Shown piece by piece: positions 15,199 through 23,703 of a DNA stretch of 47,710 nt (its first letter is position 1; each line of letters begins with the position of its first letter). This stretch comes from Patescibacteria group bacterium. Lineage in GTDB: Bacteria; Patescibacteriota; Patescibacteriia; UBA2591; JAQWAS01. The position numbers and the translations under genes are program-made. The stretch is from the NCBI GenBank assembly GCA_028707495.1, contig JAQWAS010000003.1, forward strand, positions 1 to 47,710, read 5' to 3'. The notes beneath the pieces are model-generated. The model was not told the origin of the DNA, did not search any database, and saw nothing but the letters and a program-made list of their open reading frames with translations.

Positions 15199-16248
15199 AT
15201 GTCCTTAAAAGTGTGTTTAGCTATGTCAGGAGGGGTTGATTCGGCGGTCGCCGGATTATTATTAAAACAAGCAGGCTTTCAAATAACGGGAGTCTTTTTT
15301 AAATTATGGCATGTCAGATCACAAGAGGCGTATTTTAAAAAAACAGAAAAGAACGCCCGACAGATTTGTCGACAATTAAAAATTGATTTTCAGGTTTGGG
15401 ATATGCACGCAGAATTTAAAAAACAGGTAGTGGATTATTTTATTCAAACCTATGATAAAAATTTAACACCTAATCCATGTGTGGTGTGTAATCAAAAAAT
15501 TAAATTTGGTCAATTTATTAAATTGGCAAAAAAACAAGGTTTTGATTATATTGCGACTGGTCATTACGCTAAAGTTAAATATCAAAATAATCAAGTTCAA
15601 TTATTGAAAGCAAAAGATAAAGACAAAGATCAATCTTATTTTTTATATAAATTAAGTCAATCTCAATTAAAACACATTTTATTTCCAGTTGGGGATTACA
15701 CTAAAATAGAAATAAAAAAAATAGCTCAAAAAAATAATTTAATTTTTAAAAATACAGTTGATAGTCAGGAAGTGTGTTTTATTAATACTAAATTAGATAA
15801 ATTTTTAAAATCTAAAATTGAATTTAGGCCAGGGAAAATTATTGATATTAATTCAAACCAAGTTTTAGGCCAACACAATGGTATTCAATTTTATACTATT
15901 GGTCAGAGAAAAAATATCGGTTTAGCTGGTGGACCATGGTATGTAGTTAAAAATATTAAAAATGATTTATTGGTGACAAATTTTAAAAATGACCCAGTCT
16001 TATTTTCTCAAAAGGTTAAAATTAAAAATATCAATTGGATAAGTGGTACTAGTCCAAAGTTGCCAATCAAAATTAAAGTTAAAATCAGATATCGTCATCA
16101 ACCGGCTGAGGCAATTTTAAAATATATTTCTAAAACAAAAAGCTATCAACTTGAATTTAATAAACCACAACGCGCAGTTACGCCCGGTCAGTCAGCGGTT
16201 TTTTATCAAGGGCAACAAGTTTTGGGTGGGGGAGAGATAAAAGCTTGA
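15199..16248 (+). CDS. mnmA: tRNA-specific 2-thiouridylase
   Basis: A 349-residue MnmA, which thiolates U34 of tRNA(Lys, Glu, Gln). The PP-loop is AMSGGVDSAVAG (about residues 8-19). The catalytic cysteine pair is Cys94 in TPNPCVVCN and Cys193 in DSQEVCFI. Other motifs are FDYIATGHYAK, DQSYFLYKL and the tRNA-binding FYTIGQRKNIGLAGG. It starts 6 bases after the ATPase gene. Its stop codon (TGA, 16246-16248) is embedded in the TTGACA box of the next promoter. Confidence 0.96.
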   Translation: MSLKVCLAMSGGVDSAVAGLLLKQAGFQITGVFFKLWHVRSQEAYFKKTEKNARQICRQLKIDFQVWDMHAEFKKQVVDYFIQTYDKNLTPNPCVVCNQKIKFGQFIKLAKKQGFDYIATGHYAKVKYQNNQVQLLKAKDKDKDQSYFLYKLSQSQLKHILFPVGDYTKIEIKKIAQKNNLIFKNTVDSQEVCFINTKLDKFLKSKIEFRPGKIIDINSNQVLGQHNGIQFYTIGQRKNIGLAGGPWYVVKNIKNDLLVTNFKNDPVLFSQKVKIKNINWISGTSPKLPIKIKVKIRYRHQPAEAILKYISKTKSYQLEFNKPQRAVTPGQSAVFYQGQQVLGGGEIKA

Positions 16249-16272
16249 CAAAAAAAACGATAGATGTAAAAT
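16245..16272 (+). promoter_or_regulatory. Promoter of the 94-residue coiled-coil gene
   Basis: TTGACA (16245-16250), 16-bp spacer, TAAAAT (16267-16272). A second possible -10, TATAAT, lies at 16276-16281. The -35 overlaps the mnmA stop codon. Confidence 0.65.
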
Positions 16273-16319
16273 GCATATAATTCGTAGAAATCAAAACAGC
16301 TCTTTAAAAAGGAGGATGT

Positions 16320-16604
16320 ATGTCGGAATCACAAGTAAAAGCAATAATGGAAGAATTAAAAATGTCCTTACTGGAGGTTTATGAAAAACTAGCAAGTGTG
16401 GCTCGAGAAGTCGAGAATAGGCCTAGTGAAAACAAATCTAATCCTGCTCTAAACTCTAAATATCCACGTTTGGGTTCGACTTATAGTCTAGCCGAAATTA
16501 TGGCATGGATAGAAAAAGTATTGCCAATGTTTCTGGCGGTGAGAGATGAAAATCAAGCGTTAAAGGAGGAGATGGAAGCCATCAAAAAAATTGTTGGCAT
16601 ATAG
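16320..16604 (+). CDS. Small coiled-coil protein, SD-led monocistron
   Basis: A 94-residue soluble protein, mostly helical. Residues 1-35 and 68-94 are predicted coiled-coil-like (heptad leucines, ENQALKEEMEAIKKI). They are separated by a polar loop with a NPALNSKYPRLGSTYS stretch. The start is fixed by an excellent Shine-Dalgarno sequence, AAGGAGG (16309-16315), 4 nt before the ATG. Like the 61-residue peptide gene it is a stand-alone unit with its own TTGACA promoter and GC-rich terminator. No family was recognised. Abundant expression is suggested by the signals only. Confidence 0.75.
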   Translation: MSESQVKAIMEELKMSLLEVYEKLASVAREVENRPSENKSNPALNSKYPRLGSTYSLAEIMAWIEKVLPMFLAVRDENQALKEEMEAIKKIVGI

Positions 16605-16610
16605 AGATAC

Positions 16611-16632
16611 GGGGCGCAATGCGCCCCTTTTT
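16611..16632 (+). terminator. GC-rich rho-independent terminator
   Basis: GGGGCGC (16611-16617), loop AAT, GCGCCCC (16621-16627), then five T. It starts six bases after the preceding stop codon. Confidence 0.9.
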
Positions 16633-16640
16633 ATTTTATC

Positions 16641-16669
16641 TTGAAAAAAAATAGACATTAAGCTATAAT
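16641..16669 (+). promoter_or_regulatory. alaS promoter giving a leaderless or near-leaderless transcript
   Basis: TTGAAA (16641-16646), 17-bp spacer, TATAAT (16664-16669). Only 8 bases separate the -10 box from the ATG at 16678, so transcription should begin at or next to the start codon. Confidence 0.75.
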
Positions 16670-16677
16670 CAATATAT

Positions 16678-18441
16678 ATGAATATGACAGCTGAAAAATT
16701 ACGTGAAAAGTATTTAGAATTTTTTAAGCAGAAGGGACACAGTATTATTCCTTCAGCTTCTTTAATTCCTGAAAACGATCCAACAGTTTTATTTACTACT
16801 GCTGGGATGCATCCGTTGGTGCCGTATTTAATGGGTGAAAAACATCCCCAAGGTACCCGTTTAGCCAGTTGCCAAAAATGTATTCGGACTGGCGACATTG
16901 ATGAAGTTGGTGATGCTTGGCATTTAACTTTTTTTGAAATGTTGGGCAATTGGAGTTTAGATGACTATTGGAAAAAGGAAGCCATTGAAATGAGTTGGGA
17001 ATTTTTAACCCAAGAACTAAAATTAGACAAAAATAGATTAGCCGTATCGGTTTTTGCTGGTGATGAAGATGCACCCTTTGATAGCGAGTCGTTTGAAATT
17101 TGGAAAAACTTAGGTATACCTGAAAAACGCATTGCTAGATTACCCAAAAAAAATAATTGGTGGGGGCCAGCTGGTCAGACCGGCCCATGTGGTCCAGACA
17201 CAGAAATGTTTTATTGGACTGGTGAAGGTCAGATACCAGATAGTTTTAATGACGATAATGACAATTGGGTAGAAATTTGGAATGATGTTTTTATGGAATA
17301 TAATAAGACGCTAGATGGAAAATATCTTAAAGCTGAAAAACGTAATATTGATACCGGCATGGGATTAGAAAGAACAGTGGCAGTGTTGAATAATTATGAC
17401 GATGCTTATCATTGTCCGCATATTTGGCCAATTGTTGAAGAAGTAGAAAAATTAAGTAATAAAAAATATAATCAAGATATAGTGATTCAAAAATCAATGC
17501 GAATTATTGTTGATCATTTACGCTCAGCTACGTTTATTTTAGGCGACCAAAAGGGGGTTGAGCCATCCAATGTTGATCAGGGCTATGTTTTACGTAGATT
17601 GGTTCGACGAGCAATTCGTTATGGTCATCAAATAGGAATTCAAGGTATTTTTTGTTTTAAGGTAGCTGAAAGAGTAATAAAATTAATGTCTGAAATTTAT
17701 CCTGAATTAAAAAAGAATCAAGATTTTATAATTGAACAATTAGTTAGAGAAGAAGAAAAATTTAATCAAACTCTAGAAAAGGGCATAAAAGAGTTTGAAA
17801 AAATGGCTCAGCAAAAAAAAATATCCGGTCATGAAGCCTTTATTCTATTTTCTACTTATGGTTTTCCTTTTGAAATGACACAAGAATTAGCCAACGAGCA
17901 AGGATTTAATATAGATTCAAAAGACTTTAATGAAGAGTTTAAACACCATCAAAATCTTTCTCGCCAGGGTGCAGAAAAACGTTTTAAGGGTGGCTTGGCT
18001 GATCATTCAGAAATAGCCACTCAATATCACACAACGACGCATTTATTGCATCAAGCTTTAAGACAAGTATTGGGTGAGCATGTTGAACAAAAGGGGAGTA
18101 ATATCACAGCTGAACGTTTACGTTTTGATTTTTCACATGGAGATAAAATGACACCTGAACAAATTCAACAAGTTGAAAATATAGTTAATGAACAAATAAA
18201 AAAAGGTTTGCCAGTTAAGTGCGAAGAAATGACAGTTGCGGAAGCTAAACAACAAGGTGCGATTGGTTTGTTTGAACAAAAATATGGCGATAAAGTTAAG
18301 GTTTATTCGGTGGGAGAATTTAGTCAAGAAATTTGCGGTGGTCCGCATATTAAAAATACCAACGAATTGGGTGAGTTTAAAATAATTAAAGAAGAGTCTT
18401 CATCTGCCGGGATTAGGCGGATTAAGGCAATTCTAAAATAA
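16678..18441 (+). CDS. alaS: Alanyl-tRNA synthetase, short form lacking the C-Ala/DHHA1 domain
   Basis: A 587-residue AlaRS; bacterial AlaRS is usually about 870 residues. The aminoacylation domain is complete: FFKQKGHSIIPSASLIPEND, FTTAGMHPLVPYL, and GPCGPDTEMFYW. The tRNA-recognition region and the editing domain are also present, with the zinc-site motifs TTHLLHQALRQVLG and CGGPH. The protein stops right after SSSAGIRRIKAIL, where the C-terminal coiled-coil/DHHA1 (C-Ala) domain would normally follow. No frameshift or downstream remnant is seen, so this is a natural short form. A second ATG at 16684 is an alternative start. Confidence 0.95.
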   Translation: MNMTAEKLREKYLEFFKQKGHSIIPSASLIPENDPTVLFTTAGMHPLVPYLMGEKHPQGTRLASCQKCIRTGDIDEVGDAWHLTFFEMLGNWSLDDYWKKEAIEMSWEFLTQELKLDKNRLAVSVFAGDEDAPFDSESFEIWKNLGIPEKRIARLPKKNNWWGPAGQTGPCGPDTEMFYWTGEGQIPDSFNDDNDNWVEIWNDVFMEYNKTLDGKYLKAEKRNIDTGMGLERTVAVLNNYDDAYHCPHIWPIVEEVEKLSNKKYNQDIVIQKSMRIIVDHLRSATFILGDQKGVEPSNVDQGYVLRRLVRRAIRYGHQIGIQGIFCFKVAERVIKLMSEIYPELKKNQDFIIEQLVREEEKFNQTLEKGIKEFEKMAQQKKISGHEAFILFSTYGFPFEMTQELANEQGFNIDSKDFNEEFKHHQNLSRQGAEKRFKGGLADHSEIATQYHTTTHLLHQALRQVLGEHVEQKGSNITAERLRFDFSHGDKMTPEQIQQVENIVNEQIKKGLPVKCEEMTVAEAKQQGAIGLFEQKYGDKVKVYSVGEFSQEICGGPHIKNTNELGEFKIIKEESSSAGIRRIKAILK

Positions 18442-18460
18442 TTAATTAAATTTTAAAATT

Positions 18461-18811
18461 ATGAACATCCACTATTACACTCGTAAATTTGACTTAGACC
18501 AAGAGACTAAAAATTATATCGAGGAAAAGTTAAAATTAGTCAAAAAACATTTTGAACAAGTCATTGACGTGCATGTCGATTTAAGCACTAATGATGCTCA
18601 CAAAAAAGATGAAATTTATCGAGTGGAAATTAATGTACACGTGCCCAAACAAATTTTAAGAGCCGTTGAAAGAGCTAGTAATAAATGGACAGCGATTGAT
18701 GAAGTGATTAATAAATTATTACGTGAAGTTAGAAAATATAAGACTAAAATAGATAATCGCAATCGCCATCGCCGTTATTTGCGTAAAATTGGAGAATTTT
18801 TCGGTAGATAA
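18461..18811 (+). CDS. hpf: Short-form ribosome hibernation/RaiA-type factor
   Basis: A 116-residue HPF/RaiA (sigma-54 modulation) protein opening MNIHYYTRKFDLDQETKNYI. It has the beta-alpha-beta-beta-beta-alpha layout and a basic C-terminal helix (VRKYKTKIDNRNRHRR). Such factors bind the 30S decoding region and inactivate ribosomes under stress. The long-form dimerisation domain is absent. It follows alaS by 19 bases. A repeat-rich gap of about 400 bp follows it. Confidence 0.9.
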   Translation: MNIHYYTRKFDLDQETKNYIEEKLKLVKKHFEQVIDVHVDLSTNDAHKKDEIYRVEINVHVPKQILRAVERASNKWTAIDEVINKLLREVRKYKTKIDNRNRHRRYLRKIGEFFGR

Positions 18812-18844
18812 AACACGGTTAATTTTGTAACGTTGATTTTTAAT

Positions 18845-19171
18845 TAAAACGTCTTACTTGATTACAGATCCTGAAATAAATTCAGGATGACAATACAAAA
18901 ACTCAGGATGACATCGGGGGCTCAGAATGACACAATTCTGTCATACTGAATTTATTTTAGCGTTTATTAGCACCTCCTAAAATGTCATGCTGAACTTGTT
19001 TCAGCATCTGTTAGCGCAAGAAGTGTCATGCTGAACTCTAGTCCGCCAAATCGGAGGATGTTTCAGCATTTGTGATCTGGATAAAATTTGTTATTTAAAA
19101 TAAGCGTCATGAGCGTTTAAAGATCCCTGAATCAAGCTCAGGGCAAGGCTCTAAGGCAAGTTCAGGATGAC
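18845..19171. repeat. Repeat block of family A elements (GTCATnCTGAA inverted-repeat type)
   Basis: This 408-bp gene-free stretch between hpf and secA is almost filled with repeats. 18845-18891 matches the right half of the elements at 24661 and 29463. 18984-19010 is a compact hairpin (GTCATGCTGAACTTGTTTCAG plus CATCTG). 19025-19171 is a full element: GTCATGCTGAAC at the left end and TTCAGGATGAC at the right, which are inverted copies of each other. It includes the insert CTAGTCCGCCAAATCGGAGG, also found at 23850 and 24597. No transposase is encoded. Confidence 0.8.
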
Positions 19172-19219
19172 ACTAATTGTTTGTATAAATTTAGATATAT
19201 ATTTTTAGATAGAATTTTT

Positions 19220-21973
19220 ATGTCATTGTTAAAAAAAATTTTTAGTGATCCAAATCAAAAAATTGTAGATAAAATAAAACCTTTGGTTGATCAAATTAAT
19301 CAACTCGAATCTCAATTCGAGGCTTTTTCGAATGATGAACTTAGAAATCAAACTCAAAAATTCAAACAACAAATTAAAGATGGTCAGGCACTAGACGATC
19401 TTTTGCCGGAGGCTTTTGCTTGCGTTAGAGAGGCTGCCAAACGAAATTTAAAACAACGGCATTATGATGCGCAATTGATTGGTGGAATTGTTTTACATCG
19501 CGGACAGATTGCTGAAATGAAAACTGGTGAGGGTAAAACTTTAGCTGCGACTTTGCCTTTGTATTTAAACGCTTTGACCGGCAAGGGTTGTCATTTGGTG
19601 ACAGTTAATGATTATTTAGCCAAACGTGATGCGGTGTGGATGGGTAAGGTTTATCATGCCCTAGGTTTAAACACCGCCTGTATTGTGCATGAAGCAGCTT
19701 TTGTTTATGATCCAAATTATCAAAAACCGCCAGACGATTTAGATGATAAAAAAGAAACAGCTATCCAGAGCTTTAAAGTTGAAGATGAATTTTTACGACC
19801 AGTCACTCGCCAAGAAGCTTACCAAGCTGATATTGTATATGGCACAAACAATGAATTTGGTTTTGATTATTTAAGGGATAATATGGTTCAAGGTTTATCA
19901 GAGATGGTTCAAAGAGATTTAAATTATGTAATCGTGGATGAAATTGATTCAATTTTAATTGATGAAGCGCGCACACCATTAATTATTTCTGGCGCAATCG
20001 AAGAATCAACTGATAGATATTATAAATTTGCTTCATTAATTAAAAACTTAATTCCTGATGTAGATTACAATGTAGATGAAAAAATGAAGTCAGTGACTTT
20101 TACTGATGATGGTCAATCAAAAATAGTTAATTTTTTGGGTGATGATCCGTGGTTACAAAATGACATCTTAACTGTTCATCAGCTAGAGTCAGCCTTAAAA
20201 GCCAAAGCTTTATTTAACAAAGAAAAAGAATATATTGTTAAAGATGGTGAGGTAATGATTGTGGATGAATTTACGGGACGTTTGATGCCGGGTCGACGTT
20301 ATTCGCAAGGTTTACATCAAGCCATTGAAGCTAAAGAGGGTGTGGAGATTAAACGCGAAAGCGTAACTTTGGCGACAATTACTTTTCAGAATTTTTTTCG
20401 TATGTACACTAAATTAGCTGGCATGACGGGGACGGCGGTGACGAGTGCGGAAGAATTTGACAAAGTTTACAATTTAGAAGTGGTGGTTATTCCAACTAAT
20501 CAAGTTGTTCAACGCCAGGATTTAACTGACAAGATTTATAAAAATGAATCTGGTAAATTTCAAGCGATTGTTAAAGAAATTAAAGAACGCAGTCAAAAAG
20601 GTCAACCAATTTTAGTCGGTACAGTTTCAATTGAAAAAAATGAAATTTTAGGGGAACTTTTAGCGCGCGAAGGTATTCAACACAACATTTTAAACGCCAA
20701 AAATCATCAACGTGAAGGTGAAATTATTGCTCAGGCTGGTCAGCCGGGAGCGGTGACAATTGCAACCAACATGGCTGGTCGGGGAGTGGATATTATTTTA
20801 GGTGGCAATCCGCCTGATGAAAAATTACAACAAAAGGTTTTAGAAGCTGGTGGCTTATTTGTTTTAGGCACTGAAAGACACGAGGCTCGGCGAATTGATA
20901 ATCAATTACGTGGTCGAGCTGGTCGCCAGGGCGATCCCGGTTCTTCACAATTTTTTGTTTCAATGGATGATGATTTAATGCGAATTTTTGGTTCGGGACG
21001 GATGAAATCAGTTATGAATAGTTTGGGTGTACCAGATGATATGCCGGTAGAAAATAGGTTAATTGCCAAATCAATTGAAAAAGCTCAACAACGAGTTGAG
21101 GGTTCAAATTTTGATATTCGTAAACATTTATTAGAATATGATGACGTTGTTAATAAGCATCGCGAAACTATTTATCGTAAACGGCGGGAAATTTTACGAT
21201 CTCAAGATGTAGATTCAAATTATAGTCGCCAAGAAATTATTAAAATGATTCAACAGGAAATAGATCAAATTATAAATTTACATCTAGTAAATGATCACAA
21301 GAGTCAACACCAGCTAGATGAAATTTATAAAGTTATAGCCACAATTTTTCCATTAAAAAATGCAGAACAGATTAATTTGACTCAAATCATTAATCAGATT
21401 GCAGACAAGGTTGATTCAATTCAAAAAATAAAAATTTATTTATATCAACTTGCCGAAAAAGCCTATGAACGTTTAGAGCAGAAAGTTAATGATTCTAAAT
21501 TAATGCGACGGTTGGAGGCGGGCATTTTATTGCGTTCGATTGATACTTTATGGATTGAACACTTGGAAGCTATTGATTATTTAAAAACCGGTATTGGTTT
21601 GCGTGGTTATGGTCAGCGTGAGCCGTTGGTAGAGTTTAAAAAAGAATCTTTTAAATTATTTAATCATTTGTTGGATAGTATTCAAAATCAAGTCGTCTAT
21701 AGTATTTATAAAATTGGTTTAGCGGATGAAATTGCGCCGGGTGTTTTAGATCAAGCTAGTCAGTCAATACAGTTAGAGGCACCAGATAAGCAAGGTAATA
21801 ATCAATTTCAAAGTACTACTCAGACTTCAGGTCGATCACAAAATATTAAAAAAGATATCAAACATAAATATGGTCGTAAAATTGGGCGCAACGATGAATG
21901 TCCTTGCGGGTCTGGTAAAAAATATAAAAAGTGTTGCATGCAAAAAGATGAAGCAGAAGGGTATATTGTTTAA
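19220..21973 (+). CDS. secA: Preprotein translocase ATPase SecA
   Basis: A 917-residue SecA, the motor that drives preproteins through SecYEG. The start at 19220 (MSLLKKIFSDPN) fits the family. An upstream TTG at 19181 would add 13 residues and is less likely. Walker A is MKTGEGKTL (about 100-108), then TVNDYLAKRDAVWMG, YGTNNEFGFDYLRDNM and IVDEIDSILIDEARTPL. Motif VI is QLRGRAGRQGDPGSS. The C-terminus carries the SEC-C zinc motif CPCGSGKKYKKCC (about 895-907), which binds SecB or ribosomes in other bacteria. A 30-residue insert after FVYDPNYQKPPDD is typical of shorter-branch SecA proteins. Confidence 0.97.
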   Translation: MSLLKKIFSDPNQKIVDKIKPLVDQINQLESQFEAFSNDELRNQTQKFKQQIKDGQALDDLLPEAFACVREAAKRNLKQRHYDAQLIGGIVLHRGQIAEMKTGEGKTLAATLPLYLNALTGKGCHLVTVNDYLAKRDAVWMGKVYHALGLNTACIVHEAAFVYDPNYQKPPDDLDDKKETAIQSFKVEDEFLRPVTRQEAYQADIVYGTNNEFGFDYLRDNMVQGLSEMVQRDLNYVIVDEIDSILIDEARTPLIISGAIEESTDRYYKFASLIKNLIPDVDYNVDEKMKSVTFTDDGQSKIVNFLGDDPWLQNDILTVHQLESALKAKALFNKEKEYIVKDGEVMIVDEFTGRLMPGRRYSQGLHQAIEAKEGVEIKRESVTLATITFQNFFRMYTKLAGMTGTAVTSAEEFDKVYNLEVVVIPTNQVVQRQDLTDKIYKNESGKFQAIVKEIKERSQKGQPILVGTVSIEKNEILGELLAREGIQHNILNAKNHQREGEIIAQAGQPGAVTIATNMAGRGVDIILGGNPPDEKLQQKVLEAGGLFVLGTERHEARRIDNQLRGRAGRQGDPGSSQFFVSMDDDLMRIFGSGRMKSVMNSLGVPDDMPVENRLIAKSIEKAQQRVEGSNFDIRKHLLEYDDVVNKHRETIYRKRREILRSQDVDSNYSRQEIIKMIQQEIDQIINLHLVNDHKSQHQLDEIYKVIATIFPLKNAEQINLTQIINQIADKVDSIQKIKIYLYQLAEKAYERLEQKVNDSKLMRRLEAGILLRSIDTLWIEHLEAIDYLKTGIGLRGYGQREPLVEFKKESFKLFNHLLDSIQNQVVYSIYKIGLADEIAPGVLDQASQSIQLEAPDKQGNNQFQSTTQTSGRSQNIKKDIKHKYGRKIGRNDECPCGSGKKYKKCCMQKDEAEGYIV

Positions 21974-22055
21974 CTAGGTGGTAGGTATTAGAAATTAGGT
22001 TGTAGGTGGTAGGGGGTAGGTTGTAGGGATTAGGGATTAGGTGGTAGGGACTGGG
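21974..22055. repeat. G-rich degenerate TTAGG/TAGGT tract
   Basis: About 80 bp directly after the secA stop consist of degenerate units of TAGGTGGTAGG, TTGTAGG and GATTAGG. Almost no C is present on the + strand. It abuts the left end of a 138-bp inverted-repeat element. A shorter, related TTAGAATTTAGGATT tract lies at 45474-45497 next to the sister element. Confidence 0.65.
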
Positions 22056-22057
22056 TT

Positions 22058-22195
22058 GTCATTCCCGCGTAGGCGGGAATCCAGGGTTGGTCGCTTTTAA
22101 CTTTTCTCTAAAAAAGTCTTCTAAATCCAACAAAACTTATTTTAAAAATGAATATTTTCGTATTAACACTGGATTCCCACTTTCGTGAGGATGAC
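22058..22195. repeat. 138-bp inverted-repeat element, family C, copy 1
   Basis: The left end is GTCATTCCCGCGTAGGCGGG then AATCCAGGG. The right end is CTGGATTCCCAC...GAGGATGAC. The termini are inverted copies, and the left arm contains its own GC hairpin. It has exactly the same length as the element at 45315-45452, with matching ends and a weakly similar interior (AACTTTTC). A further partial right end (CTGGATCCCCACATTCCC) follows at 22204-22221. Confidence 0.75.
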
Positions 22196-22227
22196 ACAAA
22201 GTCCTGGATCCCCACATTCCCTTCTCT

Positions 22228-22255
22228 TTGACTGACTTAATCAAAAAGATATAAG
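22228..22255 (+). promoter_or_regulatory. Candidate promoter of the L,D-transpeptidase gene
   Basis: TTGACT (22228-22233), 16-bp spacer, TATAAG (22250-22255), just upstream of the ATG at 22264. The gap would again give a very short leader. Confidence 0.5.
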
Positions 22256-22263
22256 ATTACACC

Positions 22264-23667
22264 ATGAAAAAGATTTTAACCATATTATTTTTAATAATTT
22301 TAATTCTAACTTTACCTAACTTAACTAGGGCTGAGATTGTAATTCAACCAGAATTGCAATTTTTTAATTTAGCTGGTCAAAAAATTAAATCAACTATTTT
22401 ACAGCAACTAGATTTTAAAGCCGGTTTAGATATAGCCACTTTAGATTTGGGCAACGATGGAATTGATGAATTAATAGTCACTCAGGGTTTAAGCGGTCAG
22501 CCAGAGGTTAGAATTTACCGTCAGGATGGATCTTTGATTAATTCATGGTTGGCGTATGCCGAACACTTAAAATGCGGTGTTAACGTGGCGACGGCTGATT
22601 TAGACAAAGACGGTTTGAAAGAAATCATCACTGCTCCAGGCATCGGCGGGGGACCGCACGTTAGGGTTTTTGATGGTTTTGGACAGCCTAAAGTTAACGC
22701 TGGTTTTTTTGTTACAGATCAGGATTATAAATGGGGAGTAGAATTGGCGGGTGGTGATATAGATGGCGATGGACGTGATGAAATTATAACTGGTTTTAAA
22801 CAAGATAATAATTTTGTTATTAAAATTTTTAATGCTTGGGCGCAAGAAGTAGAACAATTTATAGCTTTCAAAAATATTACAGACCTAGGTTTTAATATAG
22901 GCACGGTTGATTTAGGTGGTGATGGGCGAGATGAGATTTTAATTGGTGCTGGTATAAATCAAGATCCAGCGGTTAAAATTTTTCAAGCTGATGGCAAATT
23001 AATTAATTCTTGGTTAGCATATCCGCGAGGTTTTAGAGGGGGTGTTAAGGTTAGGGGAGCGGATTTGGACAGAGATGGGCGAGAGGAAATTATCACTAGC
23101 GCTGGTTTTGGAGGCACACCGCATATCAGAATTTTAGATGGTTATGGCCAACCTAAAATTAATGCTGGTTTTTGGGGTGCTGATCAAAGCTTAAAAACCG
23201 GAGTTAAAATTTTACCAGTTCAAACAAAAGCCGGTTTAGAATTATTATCATTGCCAAATCAAACAATTATTCAGACAGACGAGATTATTAATAAATTAAT
23301 TCAAGTTGATATTTCAGATCAAGAATTAACATATTTTCAAACAGGTTTGCAGATTGAGCAACAACCAGTTTCGAGTGGCAAAATTAGTATGCCAACACCT
23401 TTGGGTGATTTTTCGATTTTAAATAAAGATTTAGAAAAATATTCTCAAGCTTACAATTTATACATGCCACATTGGATGCAAATTACTTGGTCGGGCGTGG
23501 GATTGCATGGTTTGCCATTTTGGAAATATTCTTGGGGGATTGTACACGAAGGGGTAAATCACCTTGGTCAGCGCGTATCGCATGGTTGTGTGCGCTTACC
23601 ATTAGATGCAGCTGGGCGATTGTATGAATGGGCGAATCCAGGGGATAAGGTGAGGGTGGTGGAATAA
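22264..23667 (+). CDS. Exported L,D-transpeptidase with FG-GAP-type repeats
   Basis: A 467-residue secreted protein. The signal peptide is clear: MKK, a hydrophobic core ILTILFLIILILTL, and a likely cut after TRAE or nearby. Residues about 50-320 hold at least five FG-GAP/VCBS-like calcium-site repeats (DLGNDGIDEL, DLDKDGLKEI, DIDGDGRDEI, DLGGDGRDEI, DLDRDGREEI), consistent with a beta-propeller. The C-terminal YkuD domain carries HGLPFWKYS and the catalytic SHGCVRLPLDAAGRL, with nucleophile Cys442. YkuD enzymes form 3-3 crosslinks in peptidoglycan or attach proteins to it. The propeller probably binds a wall or surface ligand (inference). Confidence 0.9.
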   Translation: MKKILTILFLIILILTLPNLTRAEIVIQPELQFFNLAGQKIKSTILQQLDFKAGLDIATLDLGNDGIDELIVTQGLSGQPEVRIYRQDGSLINSWLAYAEHLKCGVNVATADLDKDGLKEIITAPGIGGGPHVRVFDGFGQPKVNAGFFVTDQDYKWGVELAGGDIDGDGRDEIITGFKQDNNFVIKIFNAWAQEVEQFIAFKNITDLGFNIGTVDLGGDGRDEILIGAGINQDPAVKIFQADGKLINSWLAYPRGFRGGVKVRGADLDRDGREEIITSAGFGGTPHIRILDGYGQPKINAGFWGADQSLKTGVKILPVQTKAGLELLSLPNQTIIQTDEIINKLIQVDISDQELTYFQTGLQIEQQPVSSGKISMPTPLGDFSILNKDLEKYSQAYNLYMPHWMQITWSGVGLHGLPFWKYSWGIVHEGVNHLGQRVSHGCVRLPLDAAGRLYEWANPGDKVRVVE

Positions 23668-23682
23668 ATAATTATTTTTATC

Positions 23683-23702
23683 GAAGGTGATACGTCGCCT
23701 TC
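23683..23702 (+). terminator. Hairpin after the L,D-transpeptidase gene
   Basis: GAAGGTGA (23683-23690), loop TACG, TCGCCTTC (23695-23702), one G-U pair. No T tract follows, so termination is uncertain. It abuts the repeat that starts at 23704. Confidence 0.4.
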
Positions 23703-23703
23703 A

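Noticed and set aside
21974-22055. Telomere-like TTAGGG repeats
   Set aside because: Units are degenerate and internal to the chromosome between genes; nothing else suggests a linear replicon end.
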